From the NCBI RefSeq assembly GCF_000955805.1, contig NZ_JYOA01000001.1, forward strand, positions 761,995-825,994: DNA of 64,000 nucleotides. The letters are read 5' to 3'. The stretch comes from Pseudomonas sp. 21 (GTDB taxonomy: Bacteria; Pseudomonadota; Gammaproteobacteria; Pseudomonadales; Pseudomonadaceae). The notes under the pieces were generated by a model. The model saw only the letters and a list, made by a program, of their open reading frames with translations, searched no databases and had not been told where the DNA came from. Position numbers and translations under genes: made by a program. Below are positions 47,185 through 55,416 of this stretch, piece by piece (the first letter of the stretch is position 1; the number at the start of each line of letters is the position of its first letter).

Positions 47185-49268
47185 GAATCATCTCCGTTGA
47201 GCTGGCGAGCCAGATCGGCCAGGCTCGTGGCGCCCTTCTTCACGGGGGCCGTTGTGGTTTCGGATTGCGCAGCCGCTGGCACCTCCGCTGTTTCGCGGAA
47301 GAGGTCCGACTGCATCAGGTCCGCTTCGATGCGGTCCCAGTCCGCCGGATTCTTCAGGTGTAAGCGCAGGTAGCGCGCCAGGTGAATCGCATAGCCTTCG
47401 CAGTCCCTGGCCTCAATCGCCTGCCCCGCCTTCTGCTGCCAAACCTTCTTGCCGGAGTGGCGGCGGCTTGGCGCCTTCACCTCGCCGAGCAACTGGTCGA
47501 AGTAGTCGGCCCGTACATCTCTGTAGCTGTGCATCCTCCCCGGGCCATGGCCGGTCAGGCGAATGCGCTCGGCGAGCAGGTCCTTGGCTTTGTTCACGCC
47601 AACCATATAGAGCTGCAGGCCGTACTTGGCGTACTTCGTCTGCGTGTTGCTGAGGTCCAGCTTCTTGGGCGCCGTGAGGATCTCGGCGTCCAGGTTGTTG
47701 GAGCCCTTGATCGCCAGCAGTTTGTTGAACCGCTTCCGCCGGGTCCTAACGTACTCATAGGCCGCATCGCTGGTCTGGCCATCCGAGGTGTCGATGCTCG
47801 CCGCGCTGATCCGCATGCTGTAGCCCTTCGCGTGTGCGAAGACGCGGAACAGAAAGCTATCCAGCTCGGTCCATACGGGGTCGCTCTTGTCGGCGCAACC
47901 AGATGCCGCAGCAATCTCTCCCCAGTACACCAGCCAGCTCTCCTCCCCACGGCCCCACGCCCGCAGGATCAACGCCAAGCGGTTGTGCTGCACGTCGACA
48001 GTCAACGTGAGGACCAGGCCGCCGGCTGGCACCACCAGCTCCTGATAGTCCTCCGCACGGGAGCGGAGGACATCGGCCTCGGGCAGGTCCGACTTGTACT
48101 CATACGGCCGGCCCTGTTTCTGGTTGGTGTAGGTGATCAGGTGGGACACATCTCCTCTAGCCGCGAAGTGCTCAGCCTTCAAACGCTCACGCACCAGGTC
48201 TGCAAGCGTTGTTCCCGGCAAGCAAGCGTAAAGCTCGTTCAACTCCAGGAAGCCAGCCTTGCCGTGGAAAGGCTTGGTCGCTACCCAGCCGAGCATGGGG
48301 TCGCCACGATCGCGCGCGGCATACACGGTGTTGCGGATGTTCTCTTTGCGCTGAAAGTCGTCCCAGTGCTCCCCGCAATGCGGGCAGCCATACACCGCGG
48401 TCTCCGGCAAAGCTCGGCCATAAACCTCGTGGGGCTGCACGGTGTCATCAGCGTCCAGCCAGTGGATATGCTCCAGGTCCAGGACGTGCGCCTTGCCACA
48501 GCCATGGCAAACGATGGGGAGTACCCGCGCGTCACTTTCTTCCAGCCGCTTCTCGGTCTTGGAGACTCCCTTGAGGGAGGGCGTGCCGCCGACCATGAGG
48601 TTGGAGCCTGGGTAGCGCTTCAGGCGCTCCTCCAAGAGGCCCATCGCCGAGCCTTGCCCTTTCACGTCGTCGGAGGTGTCGTCAGGCTCCTCGACAATGG
48701 CAAGGCCGACTGAGGACGTCGACTTGACGTTACCGGGGCTGTTGGACGCGACGAGCTTGAGAAAGCCTCCGGCAAACTTCTTGTGGTTCCAGCGGTTGCC
48801 GGCCTTCTTCGCCGTGGTGACGTCCATCACCTCACTGACAGCAGTGTTCGCCTCCACAGTCGGGATCAGCTTCTCGTCATGGAAGTTCTTCCCGTCCCCC
48901 TCCTTCGCAAACAGCGCGATGATCGGGCAGGCCCGCGTCATGATCTGCTTGAGCAGAAGACCGATGAGGAAATAGGTCCAGCCGATCTGGGCTGCCTTCA
49001 TCACATCGACCTCGGACACGGCCGGGTCGTCGATAGCCGCGGCGATGCCTAGGAAGTAAGGCGTGTAATGGAAATCGTAGAGACCATGTAGCGTGCCGGA
49101 CTCGGGAGGCAACTCATACTCAGTCGACATCCACTCCGCTGTCGCTATCAAGCGCGGTGGGTTGAACTGAGTCGCTGCGCCCACACAGCCGACGGCCAAG
49201 TTTGTCCGCATGGCCAGCAATTCTTCCGGCAGTAGCTCCAGCAATTTGGTCCACCATGGAGGGGTCAA
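47181..49268 (-). CDS. Terminase large subunit (gpA-like)
   Basis: About 695 residues. ATPase region: EVDVMKAAQIGWTYFLIGLL (Walker A-type) and LAIVEEPDDTSDDV (Walker B-type). Zinc-like CHGCGKAHVLD and CPHCGEHWDD. Nuclease acids in LTVDVQHNRLALILRAWGRG and ISAASIDTSDG. It cuts concatemers at cos and pumps DNA. The true start is uncertain: the frame opens at 49268, overlapping the small subunit by 149 bases. MRTNLAVG at 49211 is another choice. Conserved text begins just before TEYELPPESG. Confidence 0.93.
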   Translation of the reverse strand: MTPPWWTKLLELLPEELLAMRTNLAVGCVGAATQFNPPRLIATAEWMSTEYELPPESGTLHGLYDFHYTPYFLGIAAAIDDPAVSEVDVMKAAQIGWTYFLIGLLLKQIMTRACPIIALFAKEGDGKNFHDEKLIPTVEANTAVSEVMDVTTAKKAGNRWNHKKFAGGFLKLVASNSPGNVKSTSSVGLAIVEEPDDTSDDVKGQGSAMGLLEERLKRYPGSNLMVGGTPSLKGVSKTEKRLEESDARVLPIVCHGCGKAHVLDLEHIHWLDADDTVQPHEVYGRALPETAVYGCPHCGEHWDDFQRKENIRNTVYAARDRGDPMLGWVATKPFHGKAGFLELNELYACLPGTTLADLVRERLKAEHFAARGDVSHLITYTNQKQGRPYEYKSDLPEADVLRSRAEDYQELVVPAGGLVLTLTVDVQHNRLALILRAWGRGEESWLVYWGEIAAASGCADKSDPVWTELDSFLFRVFAHAKGYSMRISAASIDTSDGQTSDAAYEYVRTRRKRFNKLLAIKGSNNLDAEILTAPKKLDLSNTQTKYAKYGLQLYMVGVNKAKDLLAERIRLTGHGPGRMHSYRDVRADYFDQLLGEVKAPSRRHSGKKVWQQKAGQAIEARDCEGYAIHLARYLRLHLKNPADWDRIEADLMQSDLFRETAEVPAAAQSETTTAPVKKGATSLADLARQLNGDDS

Positions 49269-49644
49269 CGTTGAGGCTGTGAGCGGCCCCGACCATCTCA
49301 GCCAGGCGCGTCAGCGCAGCCTGCAGCTCTCGGTTCGCGACCGCCGCCCATTCCTTCAGCGCGCGGCTGGCTTCATCTGCCGGAACCAGCGTGCCGAGCT
49401 TCTCGTGATAGGCGAGCCGGCCATTCGCTGCCTTGACTGTGGATTCTTCGATGCGTGCGCGGTTGAGCGCTTCTGCCTGCGAGCCGCCACGGCCGGCGGC
49501 CTTCTCGCGCAGGTCCAGGATGTAGGCCTCGCGAACGTCGTCCATCGACCAGGTCTGAAGATCGATACCGAGCTTGGGGAGCACTTCGCGCAGGTTGCGA
49601 TCGCTCATGAACAGGTGCTCCGCGATCTCTCGCTGGGTCGGCAT
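49120..49644 (-). CDS. Terminase small subunit (Nu1-like)
   Basis: 174 residues. N-terminal winged helix-turn-helix (PTQREIAEHLFMSDRNLREVLPKLG) that would recognise cos, then a helical dimerisation region. The start at 49644 is in line with other Nu1 proteins. The C terminus overlaps the large subunit frame. Confidence 0.88.
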   Translation of the reverse strand: MPTQREIAEHLFMSDRNLREVLPKLGIDLQTWSMDDVREAYILDLREKAAGRGGSQAEALNRARIEESTVKAANGRLAYHEKLGTLVPADEASRALKEWAAVANRELQAALTRLAEMVGAAHSLNVDPSMVDQIAGATAGRIAGHADKLGRRLCGRSDSVQPTALDSDSGVDVD

Positions 49645-49807
49645 AGTCGCCTCCGGTCCAGGACCGGAAGCGGAACCCCCTATAGCCCTGTCTATCTGTG
49701 AAAAGTTCGCGGTCCACGGTCCCGTACGAGGCAGAACCTCCAGGGAGGACCCATACCTCTGGCGCTAAAAAAGCCGCCTAAAACATACATATTTAAGCGC
49801 GGGGCAA
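49645..49807 (-). other. Region upstream of terminase, probable cos region
   Basis: 160 non-coding bases before the small terminase gene, where lambda-like phages carry cos. It holds GGTCCAGGACC and an A/T-rich stretch (around 49770-49795). I cannot point to the nick sites. Confidence 0.35.
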
Positions 49808-50098
49808 TCAGGCGCTGCGCCAGACTCTGGCCATGTTCCCCTTCGCCTTGAAGACAGCGATCGTGAACACTCCCAGCAAGACAACCAGCGGCCAACTGTT
49901 CAAGGGCATCAACAGCATGCCCTTGAGAATGAACATCACCGCAGAGCCAGCACACCCCATGACCGCCCATGCCATCCACGAGATGCTGCGCCGGTAGCGG
50001 GCGTCGCCACGCTGGAAGGTGAAGAGCCGCAGGAACAAGACGACACAGAGCCAGAAAGTCATCTGCGTCAGCACCAGTTGCACCAGGTGGTTACCCAT
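49808..50098 (-). CDS. Holin-like membrane protein (96 aa)
   Basis: 96 residues with three hydrophobic segments (about 8-26, 41-61, 66-83) and a basic C-terminal tail (KAKGNMARVWRSA), typical of small phage holins. Start overlaps the stop of the neighbouring membrane protein by eight bases. Together they form a holin/antiholin-type pair placed before terminase. Confidence 0.75.
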   Translation of the reverse strand: MGNHLVQLVLTQMTFWLCVVLFLRLFTFQRGDARYRRSISWMAWAVMGCAGSAVMFILKGMLLMPLNSWPLVVLLGVFTIAVFKAKGNMARVWRSA

Positions 50099-50459
50099 CC
50101 TGACCTCCTCGCGTCATTGCACCGGGGCCAGACTTTCCGCGCTGGATCAACCAGAGCGAGATCGTCACCACCAGCAGGGCAGCGACGAAAGCAGCAATCC
50201 CGGAGAACTGGAACGGGCGGTAGCCGTAGACATCGACCTCACGGATACCCGGGGCGATCACGTAGCCCATCACGAACGACGCGATCAGGAACAGCACACG
50301 CTGCCAGTTCGGAAACTCCTGGGTGGTGGTCGAGAAGATCAACGCGCCGAACAGGGCGCCGACGGCGGCCATGATGTCGAAGCCAGCCAGGAAGCCGGCA
50401 ACGCCAGCGCCCGCGGCGCCGGCAACTACTGCAGCGGTCGTGCTCGCAGGCTCTCCCAT
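50091..50459 (-). CDS. Holin-like membrane protein (122 aa)
   Basis: 122 residues with an Ala/Gly-rich hydrophobic N terminus (about 7-45), helices near 53-70 and 85-103, and a hydrophilic tail. Resembles putative holins of Pseudomonas prophages. First gene after a terminator; probably the first gene of the late operon under antiterminator control. Confidence 0.7.
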   Translation of the reverse strand: MGEPASTTAAVVAGAAGAGVAGFLAGFDIMAAVGALFGALIFSTTTQEFPNWQRVLFLIASFVMGYVIAPGIREVDVYGYRPFQFSGIAAFVAALLVVTISLWLIQRGKSGPGAMTRGGQDG

Positions 50460-50488
50460 CGCTCAACTCCATGCCGAGGCTGAAAAGG

Positions 50489-50513
50489 GAAAGCCCCTCC
50501 GGAGAGGGGCTTT
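50489..50513. terminator. Terminator between the Q-like gene and the holin genes
   Basis: Ten-base-pair AAAGCCCCTC/GAGGGGCTTT hairpin. The minus strand reads TTTCCCTTTT after it. It lies just before the late genes, the place where a Q-type antiterminator acts. Confidence 0.75.
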
Positions 50514-50652
50514 CGGATTGCCCGGACGGGTCATGCTCCGGGGGTTCTGCACAGCACGTGCATCTTGTTGGCCCGCACCGCATTGGCGGAATACGAACAT
50601 CGTGGGGACTTTCTACCCGCAGAGTGACAAACCGAAAACCCCCTGTTTTCGG
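50514..50652 (-). other. Intergenic region upstream of the holins, candidate late promoter
   Basis: About 140 non-coding bases between the Q-like gene and the terminator. A late promoter and antiterminator loading site would be expected here. I see no strong -35/-10 pair. Confidence 0.3.
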
Positions 50653-51246
50653 TTATTCCTGTACGGCGCTCATCGGAGCCTGACGGGAGCTGATCGGCGC
50701 CACATCACCCGACGAACGGTCAGCTCCGCTAGCCTTGAACAGCTCAACACCGCGAGCCTTGTGCGCCTTCTTCGCCTGCAGGTGTGATGCCTTGCGCATC
50801 CGGTCGCCATCCCGGCGACTCTCCTTCCGCTGCCCGCTGGAACGAGCATGACGTGCCGTCAGGGCAGCAGCCACCTGATGGTGCAGGCGCTCCAGCCGGC
50901 GGTAGTAGGAGCGTCGACCGGCAGCGCCCCGCCCCAGATCAAGCACCTGTACCTGCTCGTCCAGAGTCAGTTCGTTGTGGTTCACGTACCGGAGGACAGC
51001 CAACAGAACCAGCGCACCACCGTCGGCAGCGCGCTCCACAACCCCCAGTGCCGCTTCCACTTCACTCGCCACATAGTCCGGCCCCGCACCAGCGATCAGC
51101 AGCCGCGCCCCATAAACGCCTCCGCGTGGCGCGCAGCCGCCATACTCCATAATCGTGCCCATGGTGCTGGACAGGGCCCCTGCCTGGCCGCACTTGCGCT
51201 GCTGCTCTCCCCAATGCCGCATCAACACCTCAATCCCTTCGATCAT
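50653..51246 (-). CDS. Candidate late-gene antiterminator (Q-like)
   Basis: 197 residues. MIEGIEVLMRHWGEQQRKCG opens a helical domain. A helix-turn-helix-like segment with many Arg residues (GRRSYYRRLERLHHQVAAALTARHAR) follows near residue 115, and the C terminus is basic. Similar proteins occupy the Q position of lambdoid phages, just before the lysis and packaging genes. Function is inferred from place and DNA-binding look. Confidence 0.6.
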   Translation of the reverse strand: MIEGIEVLMRHWGEQQRKCGQAGALSSTMGTIMEYGGCAPRGGVYGARLLIAGAGPDYVASEVEAALGVVERAADGGALVLLAVLRYVNHNELTLDEQVQVLDLGRGAAGRRSYYRRLERLHHQVAAALTARHARSSGQRKESRRDGDRMRKASHLQAKKAHKARGVELFKASGADRSSGDVAPISSRQAPMSAVQE

Positions 51247-51290
51247 CGCCCTGCTCTCCCCTTCAAAACCGCAACCCGACACAGAAACCC

Positions 51291-51577
51291 GCAACCCAAC
51301 ACAAACCCAACACACTCAGAACCCTTCAAAATCAATGCCTTCAGAGCATCTGTGTAAGGTGTGTAGGGTTGGTAAGGTTTTTCAGTTCCTCGCGTAGAGA
51401 AAAAACGGCGCTCTGATTCAGTCTGGAGGGTGAAGCTATTTTTTCTGCGCACGCACGCGCGCACGCGCGCAAACCTTACACACCTTACACAGCCGTCCAG
51501 AACCCGCGCCGAATGGGGCTTCGCGCTGTGTAAGGTTGCGAAACCAACCCAACACATGCCCAACACACCCAACACAC
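51291..51577. repeat. Iteron-like repeats and Z-DNA-prone tract
   Basis: Non-coding block between the Q-like gene and the replication gene. CTGTGTAAGGTGTGTA (51350-51365) recurs inverted at 51477-51492, and its first 11 bases again at 51526-51536. Arrays of CCAACAC lie at both borders (about 51293-51315 and 51545-51577). A 25-base strictly alternating purine-pyrimidine tract is at 51446-51470. A candidate phage origin or regulator site. Confidence 0.6.
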
Positions 51578-51589
51578 TTTCGCGCGCAC

Positions 51590-54328
51590 TCATGCTGCTG
51601 CCGCCTTCACGTGGTCCCAGTTGTCCACGTGCCACCCGGCCTTCCGGGCCCTAGCGCGCCACTCAGTGACGTGTAGGCCCAGCACGGGCGCCGTGGTCTT
51701 CGCGGGGGTGAACGCCTCCTCATCCCTAGGGAAGAAGAACGCGCAGAACCTTCGACTGTTGTTCTCCGTCCAGGGGATCGCCCGCGTCTTGTCGACGCCC
51801 GCCGTGGTGACGAACAGGCTGAACTTCGTCTGGCTCATCGAGTGTTCCTTGTTCCGCTGGCACCACTCCAGGAACAAGGCGTACAGGTCAGTACTCAGGC
51901 ACGCACCCCAAATGCCGTTGCCCAGCTCCCCGCTGCGCCAGAGGTGGACGAAGGTCTGCCAGGTCGACCGACTGAGGTCCACCAGGCGCTCACGCGCTGG
52001 CGTGCTGGGCGGCTTGGTGTGCTGGTCGAAGTCGCCCAGGTCCTGGGCGAGCAGCCACGCATAGAGGGCCTCCACGCCGCCGTTGGCCAGTTCGTGGCTG
52101 ATCGCCTTCTGCCGCTCCGGCGACAAGACCTCCTCCGGCCACATGACCAGGAAGCGGCGGTCACCCGGGCTGATCGGCCAGGGCATGATCTCGTTCGAGA
52201 GGAACACAGCGTTCATAAAGGACGCTTCCTCCCAGCCGTTCACGAACTTGCTCTCGATGCGGACGGTCTGCCCGGTGATGAGCTGCTTGATCTTGCCCAC
52301 CTGGTTGTACCGCTGATCCCGGCTGACCACTTCCTCGAACACCGCCCACATCTTTCCGCTCTGCCAGGCGTTGAAGTTGCCTTCGAGCTGCGTCTGCCCG
52401 ACCGTCGCGGAGTACTGTCCGTACAGCCGCCCCATGACCACCGAGAACAGCAGGCTCTTACCGGAGCCCTCCATGGTCGAGTGCATCAGTACCGCCGTGT
52501 CCATCTTCGCGCCGGTGTGCTGCAGCGGGTACGCCAGCCACCGAACCAGCCAGTCCAGCGCGGCCTGTTCGTGGTTGCACAGGAAGGCGATCAGCCAGCG
52601 CAGGTTCTCGCAGGCCGCGTCATTGCGCTTGGGCTCCAGCGGCAAGCCTTCGAAGGTGTTGATGGTCTCCTTCGGATCGGAGGTCAGGGTCGGGTCGAAG
52701 ACGATGTTGCTGACGTCCACCACCCGCCGTTCCGGGCTGTTCAACCAGAGGCCATAGGCATCGCCGAGGGCCATCTTCACCGCGCCTTCCGGCACCCGGC
52801 GTTTCTTCAGCAAGTCCCACACATCCTTGGTGCCGTCGATGTACACGTACCGGACCAGGGGCGGCATGCTCATCGGTCCGACTGCCTTGCCGGCCATCGT
52901 CCGTGCTTGCTCGATCTCCTTGACCTGGTCCTCGCTGATCCGCTTCTTCCGCTTGCGGTCAGTGACGTCCGACCACTCCTTGAAGAGCTTCTGCCCGATC
53001 AGGGCGACGAAGGCCGGCTTCTTCATCTTCTTGGCCTTGTCGATGTCCCACACGTGCGTGGTGCCCTCGATGAGGGCGTACCGACGCAGCGCCTGGGCCA
53101 AAGTCAGGCCCTCCCCCGCCCCCCCGTCTTCTGCGGTGTCGTCGTCCGCGTCGGCGTCTGCCAAGGATGGGGCGTGGGGAAGGTCGCCGGAGGCCGAGCC
53201 CGGGGGCTGCTCCGAAGTCCCCGGCTCGGAGGTTGGCTTCGGAGCCCGCGGCTTGTGCTCGATGCCCAGCATGCGGGCCGCTGCCTTGATCGCTGCGCCC
53301 TGGTTGCCGCTGTGCTCGAGCAAGCAGTAGACGTCGAAGGCGTCATTCTGGTGGCCGTTGGCAAGAGGGTCCGAGCCATGGTGTGAGTACACCTTGCGGT
53401 CCTCGCTCACAGTGACGCCTGGCAGCCCGGTGCTGCTCTGCGGGCACAACCACTTCTTGCCGCGCTGAATGTAGCCGTGGGCGCTCAGGAGCTGCTCCAC
53501 ATCGTGGGCGCGGTTGAACTCCTCAATCACCGACCCGGCGCTGCCGGTCGGAGCCGCTGGCTTGGCCTTTGGCTTCGCCGCCTTCTTCGGCGCAGCAGCC
53601 TTCGGCGCCCACGGGCATGCCGCCTCAGCATCGCGCTTGAAGATGTCCCAGTTCTTCCAGATGTTGAGCAGGTCATCCGGCAGCACCGGCAGGCCATCAC
53701 CCTTGGGCGGGGTTCGCCAGGTGTAGGGTTTACCGGTACCAGGGTGGATGGAGGGAGGCAGGACGTCCTGAACCAGGCCAGCACGCAGCTCGAAAACCGT
53801 GAAGCGCTTGAGGCTATCGGCCAGCGCCTGCATCTTCGCCTGCTGCTCGGTGTCACCCTTCTCTTTCGCCTTCAGGAGTGCAGCCTGGGCCAGCTTGAAC
53901 TTTGAGCCGTCCGGGTCCTTCTCGTTCGGCCAGCTCAGCGAGTGACGGCTGAGGTCGAACCCTTCCGGCACCCGGAACAGCACACGGAAGCGCTCGGGGT
54001 TGCCAACCACGGTGGGGTAAACCACCGGCAGCGCATCCAGGTCCAGGCCGAGGCAGTCCCACAGCACTTGGCGCGTGGATGGCACATCGTCCACGTCCAG
54101 CGAGCAAACGCCGCTGGGGCCGAGAACGGCCCCCATGTTGTGATTCGGATTCTTGGTCCAGAAGGCCTCGGCTTTGGCCGCGTCGGTGTAATACCCTCCC
54201 GGCCGCTGCCAGGCCTTGCCCTTGGGGATCTTCTCACCGGGCCCGATGGGTACCACGGCCAGGCCGAAGACTTCGATGTAACGCCGCGCCCAGGCGGAGA
54301 TCGGAGTGGCGTTCCCTGCCTGACTCAT
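51590..54328 (-). CDS. Bifunctional primase-polymerase/helicase replication protein
   Basis: 912 residues. N-terminal prim-pol (AEP) domain (about 1-230) with the acidic catalytic pair in VCSLDVDDVPST. A variable Pro/Ala-rich linker lies near residues 250-390. C-terminal superfamily 3-type ATPase has Walker A EGSGKSLLFSVVMGR and a Walker B-like AVFEEVVSRDQ. It would prime and unwind at the phage origin. Some acid-rich linker text (DADADDDTAEDGGAGEG) is low-complexity. Confidence 0.9.
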   Translation of the reverse strand: MSQAGNATPISAWARRYIEVFGLAVVPIGPGEKIPKGKAWQRPGGYYTDAAKAEAFWTKNPNHNMGAVLGPSGVCSLDVDDVPSTRQVLWDCLGLDLDALPVVYPTVVGNPERFRVLFRVPEGFDLSRHSLSWPNEKDPDGSKFKLAQAALLKAKEKGDTEQQAKMQALADSLKRFTVFELRAGLVQDVLPPSIHPGTGKPYTWRTPPKGDGLPVLPDDLLNIWKNWDIFKRDAEAACPWAPKAAAPKKAAKPKAKPAAPTGSAGSVIEEFNRAHDVEQLLSAHGYIQRGKKWLCPQSSTGLPGVTVSEDRKVYSHHGSDPLANGHQNDAFDVYCLLEHSGNQGAAIKAAARMLGIEHKPRAPKPTSEPGTSEQPPGSASGDLPHAPSLADADADDDTAEDGGAGEGLTLAQALRRYALIEGTTHVWDIDKAKKMKKPAFVALIGQKLFKEWSDVTDRKRKKRISEDQVKEIEQARTMAGKAVGPMSMPPLVRYVYIDGTKDVWDLLKKRRVPEGAVKMALGDAYGLWLNSPERRVVDVSNIVFDPTLTSDPKETINTFEGLPLEPKRNDAACENLRWLIAFLCNHEQAALDWLVRWLAYPLQHTGAKMDTAVLMHSTMEGSGKSLLFSVVMGRLYGQYSATVGQTQLEGNFNAWQSGKMWAVFEEVVSRDQRYNQVGKIKQLITGQTVRIESKFVNGWEEASFMNAVFLSNEIMPWPISPGDRRFLVMWPEEVLSPERQKAISHELANGGVEALYAWLLAQDLGDFDQHTKPPSTPARERLVDLSRSTWQTFVHLWRSGELGNGIWGACLSTDLYALFLEWCQRNKEHSMSQTKFSLFVTTAGVDKTRAIPWTENNSRRFCAFFFPRDEEAFTPAKTTAPVLGLHVTEWRARARKAGWHVDNWDHVKAAAA

Positions 54329-54534
54329 CGGCGAACCTCGTTCAGCCGCTGGCAGTCGACGCAGTACTCACACCCTGGAACGGCGAGGCGGCGCGCTGCC
54401 GGGATATCGTCACCACACCAGCCACAGTGAGTAGCGCTGATGGTATGGGCCGGCGCCGGCCGCTGGCGGGCGGCGATGAGGGAAGCGCGCTCAATCTCTT
54501 CGCGCTCCGCAGCCAAGTCGAGGTTATCAGCCAT
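54325..54534 (-). CDS. TraR/DksA-family zinc finger protein
   Basis: 69 residues. C-terminal zinc finger: CGWCGDDIPAARR...CEYCVDC. A short helical N terminus (EEIERASLIAARQ) lacks a long coiled coil, as in TraR. TraR-like proteins enter the RNA polymerase secondary channel and mimic ppGpp-DksA. Overlaps the replication gene by four bases and CII by eight. Confidence 0.85.
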   Translation of the reverse strand: MADNLDLAAEREEIERASLIAARQRPAPAHTISATHCGWCGDDIPAARRLAVPGCEYCVDCQRLNEVRR

Positions 54535-55030
54535 TGGCTTTTACCTCCTCCAGCCGACGCTCCATCGACTGCCGCGCGCCCGCCATGATGCCGAGGACGG
54601 CGCGGATGACGTTGGCACCGTGGAACTCCAGATCGACAACCTCGTGGGGCTCCCATTTGTTGTCGTCGGCGCCCTTCTGCAGGCTGGCCACGAACTCACC
54701 TTCACGCTGCAGCAACTCGCCGACAGCCTTGAGCGCTGAGCCCGTAGCCTCGACAGCCTCCGGTCGATACCAGACCGCCCCAGCCGGGCGCATCAGCGCA
54801 TCGAGCAGACGCGAATCCTTGGTGAGGCGGATGATCTCTTCGAGCTCATCCGGCGTCGGCCACCGGCGCTCCTCGTCAAGCTTGAGTTTCTTCTGGAGGT
54901 CCTCATAGGGGAGAACCATTTCATGGGCAAGGGAAGTAAGCCCTCCCTTGTAGTCGCGCCCTGCGCGGTACAGCGCCTGGCGGAGATCGAAAACCGGACC
55001 GGCGTCCGGCAGCAGGTCTTTGCGGCTCAT
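54527..55030 (-). CDS. Phage regulatory protein, CII-like family
   Basis: 167 residues. FDLRQALYRAGRDYKGGLTS and LAHEMVLPYEDLQKKLKLD form a helix-turn-helix N terminus as in the phage regulatory CII family. The C-terminal half (GEFVASLQKGADDNKWEPH...) is helical. It lies downstream of cro in the early-left transcript. A nested hairpin (55053-55090) and the tandem loop array lie immediately upstream, so its expression may be RNA-controlled. Confidence 0.8.
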   Translation of the reverse strand: MSRKDLLPDAGPVFDLRQALYRAGRDYKGGLTSLAHEMVLPYEDLQKKLKLDEERRWPTPDELEEIIRLTKDSRLLDALMRPAGAVWYRPEAVEATGSALKAVGELLQREGEFVASLQKGADDNKWEPHEVVDLEFHGANVIRAVLGIMAGARQSMERRLEEVKANG

Positions 55031-55052
55031 AATGTTAGGAACCCCCAGCGGC

Positions 55053-55090
55053 CGGTTCGCAGCGGGTCTCCCCGCTCCGTCGCCGAACCG
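55053..55090 (-). other. Nested hairpin in the leader of the CII-like gene
   Basis: Outer CGGTTCG/CGAACCG (55053-55059 and 55084-55090) enclosing inner AGCGGG-TCTC-CCCGCT (55061-55076). About 23 bases before the CII start. It lacks the CTCTGAC loop of the array next to it. Confidence 0.6.
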
Positions 55091-55116
55091 CTTGTGTGCT
55101 GTGCTTCCTACACCAA

Positions 55117-55141
55117 ACCGGCAAAGTCAGAGATTGCCGGT
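55117..55141 (-). other. CTCTGAC-loop hairpin A
   Basis: Eight perfect pairs ACCGGCAA/TTGCCGGT around a nine-base loop that reads TCTCTGACT on the minus (sense) strand. Three further pairs (CCA/TGG) follow past one position that is a U-G wobble on the minus strand. Confidence 0.8.
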
Positions 55142-55152
55142 CTGGCACCTAT

Positions 55153-55180
55153 CGCATCAGGGGTCAGAGATCCTGATGCG
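55153..55180 (-). other. CTCTGAC-loop hairpin B
   Basis: Nine perfect pairs CGCATCAGG/CCTGATGCG around a ten-base loop reading ATCTCTGACC on the minus strand. Stem unrelated in sequence to hairpin A. Confidence 0.8.
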
Positions 55181-55297
55181 TCTGTACCGAAAGTCGCCAG
55201 TTAACGACATAGCCAGGACGGAAGGTATTCCCCTACTATTCCGGCTACGGCGTCTCGATGCCTCCTCACAAGTGCTGTGCGGGCATCGAGCGTCGTT
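55181..55297 (-). other. Spacer between hairpins B and C
   Basis: 117 bases with no gene or clear hairpin of the CTCTGAC type. It contains short inverted repeats only. No promoter seen with confidence. Confidence 0.4.
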
Positions 55298-55327
55298 GCC
55301 AACCGAGGTGTCAGAGTCTCGATTGGC
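55298..55327 (-). other. CTCTGAC-loop hairpin C
   Basis: Nine pairs GCCAA-x-CGAG/CTCG-x-TTGGC, with the inner mismatch becoming a G-U wobble on the minus strand. The loop is ACTCTGACAC on the minus strand. Confidence 0.8.
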
Positions 55328-55328
55328 G

Positions 55329-55364
55329 CCGCCAGGAGGGGGTGTCAGAGTCCCTTTCTGGCGG
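55329..55364 (-). other. CTCTGAC-loop hairpin D
   Basis: CCGCCAG...GGG/CCC...CTGGCGG, 11 Watson-Crick pairs plus two A-C positions that are weak on the minus strand. Loop ACTCTGACAC, identical to C and E. It begins two bases after hairpin C. Confidence 0.78.
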
Positions 55365-55416
55365 AGATGCGGCTTGAGCTCTTCCCATGTGCTGGGGGTC
55401 CATGCCGTATCACCCC

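Noticed and set aside
47382-48713. 443-codon plus-strand frame opposite terminase
   Set aside because: Antisense shadow. The terminase motifs are clear on the other strand.
51243-51635. 130-codon minus-strand frame over the repeat block
   Set aside because: Cys/Val/Arg-rich translation of repeats, overlapping both the Q-like gene start and the primase end. More likely a non-coding origin or regulator.
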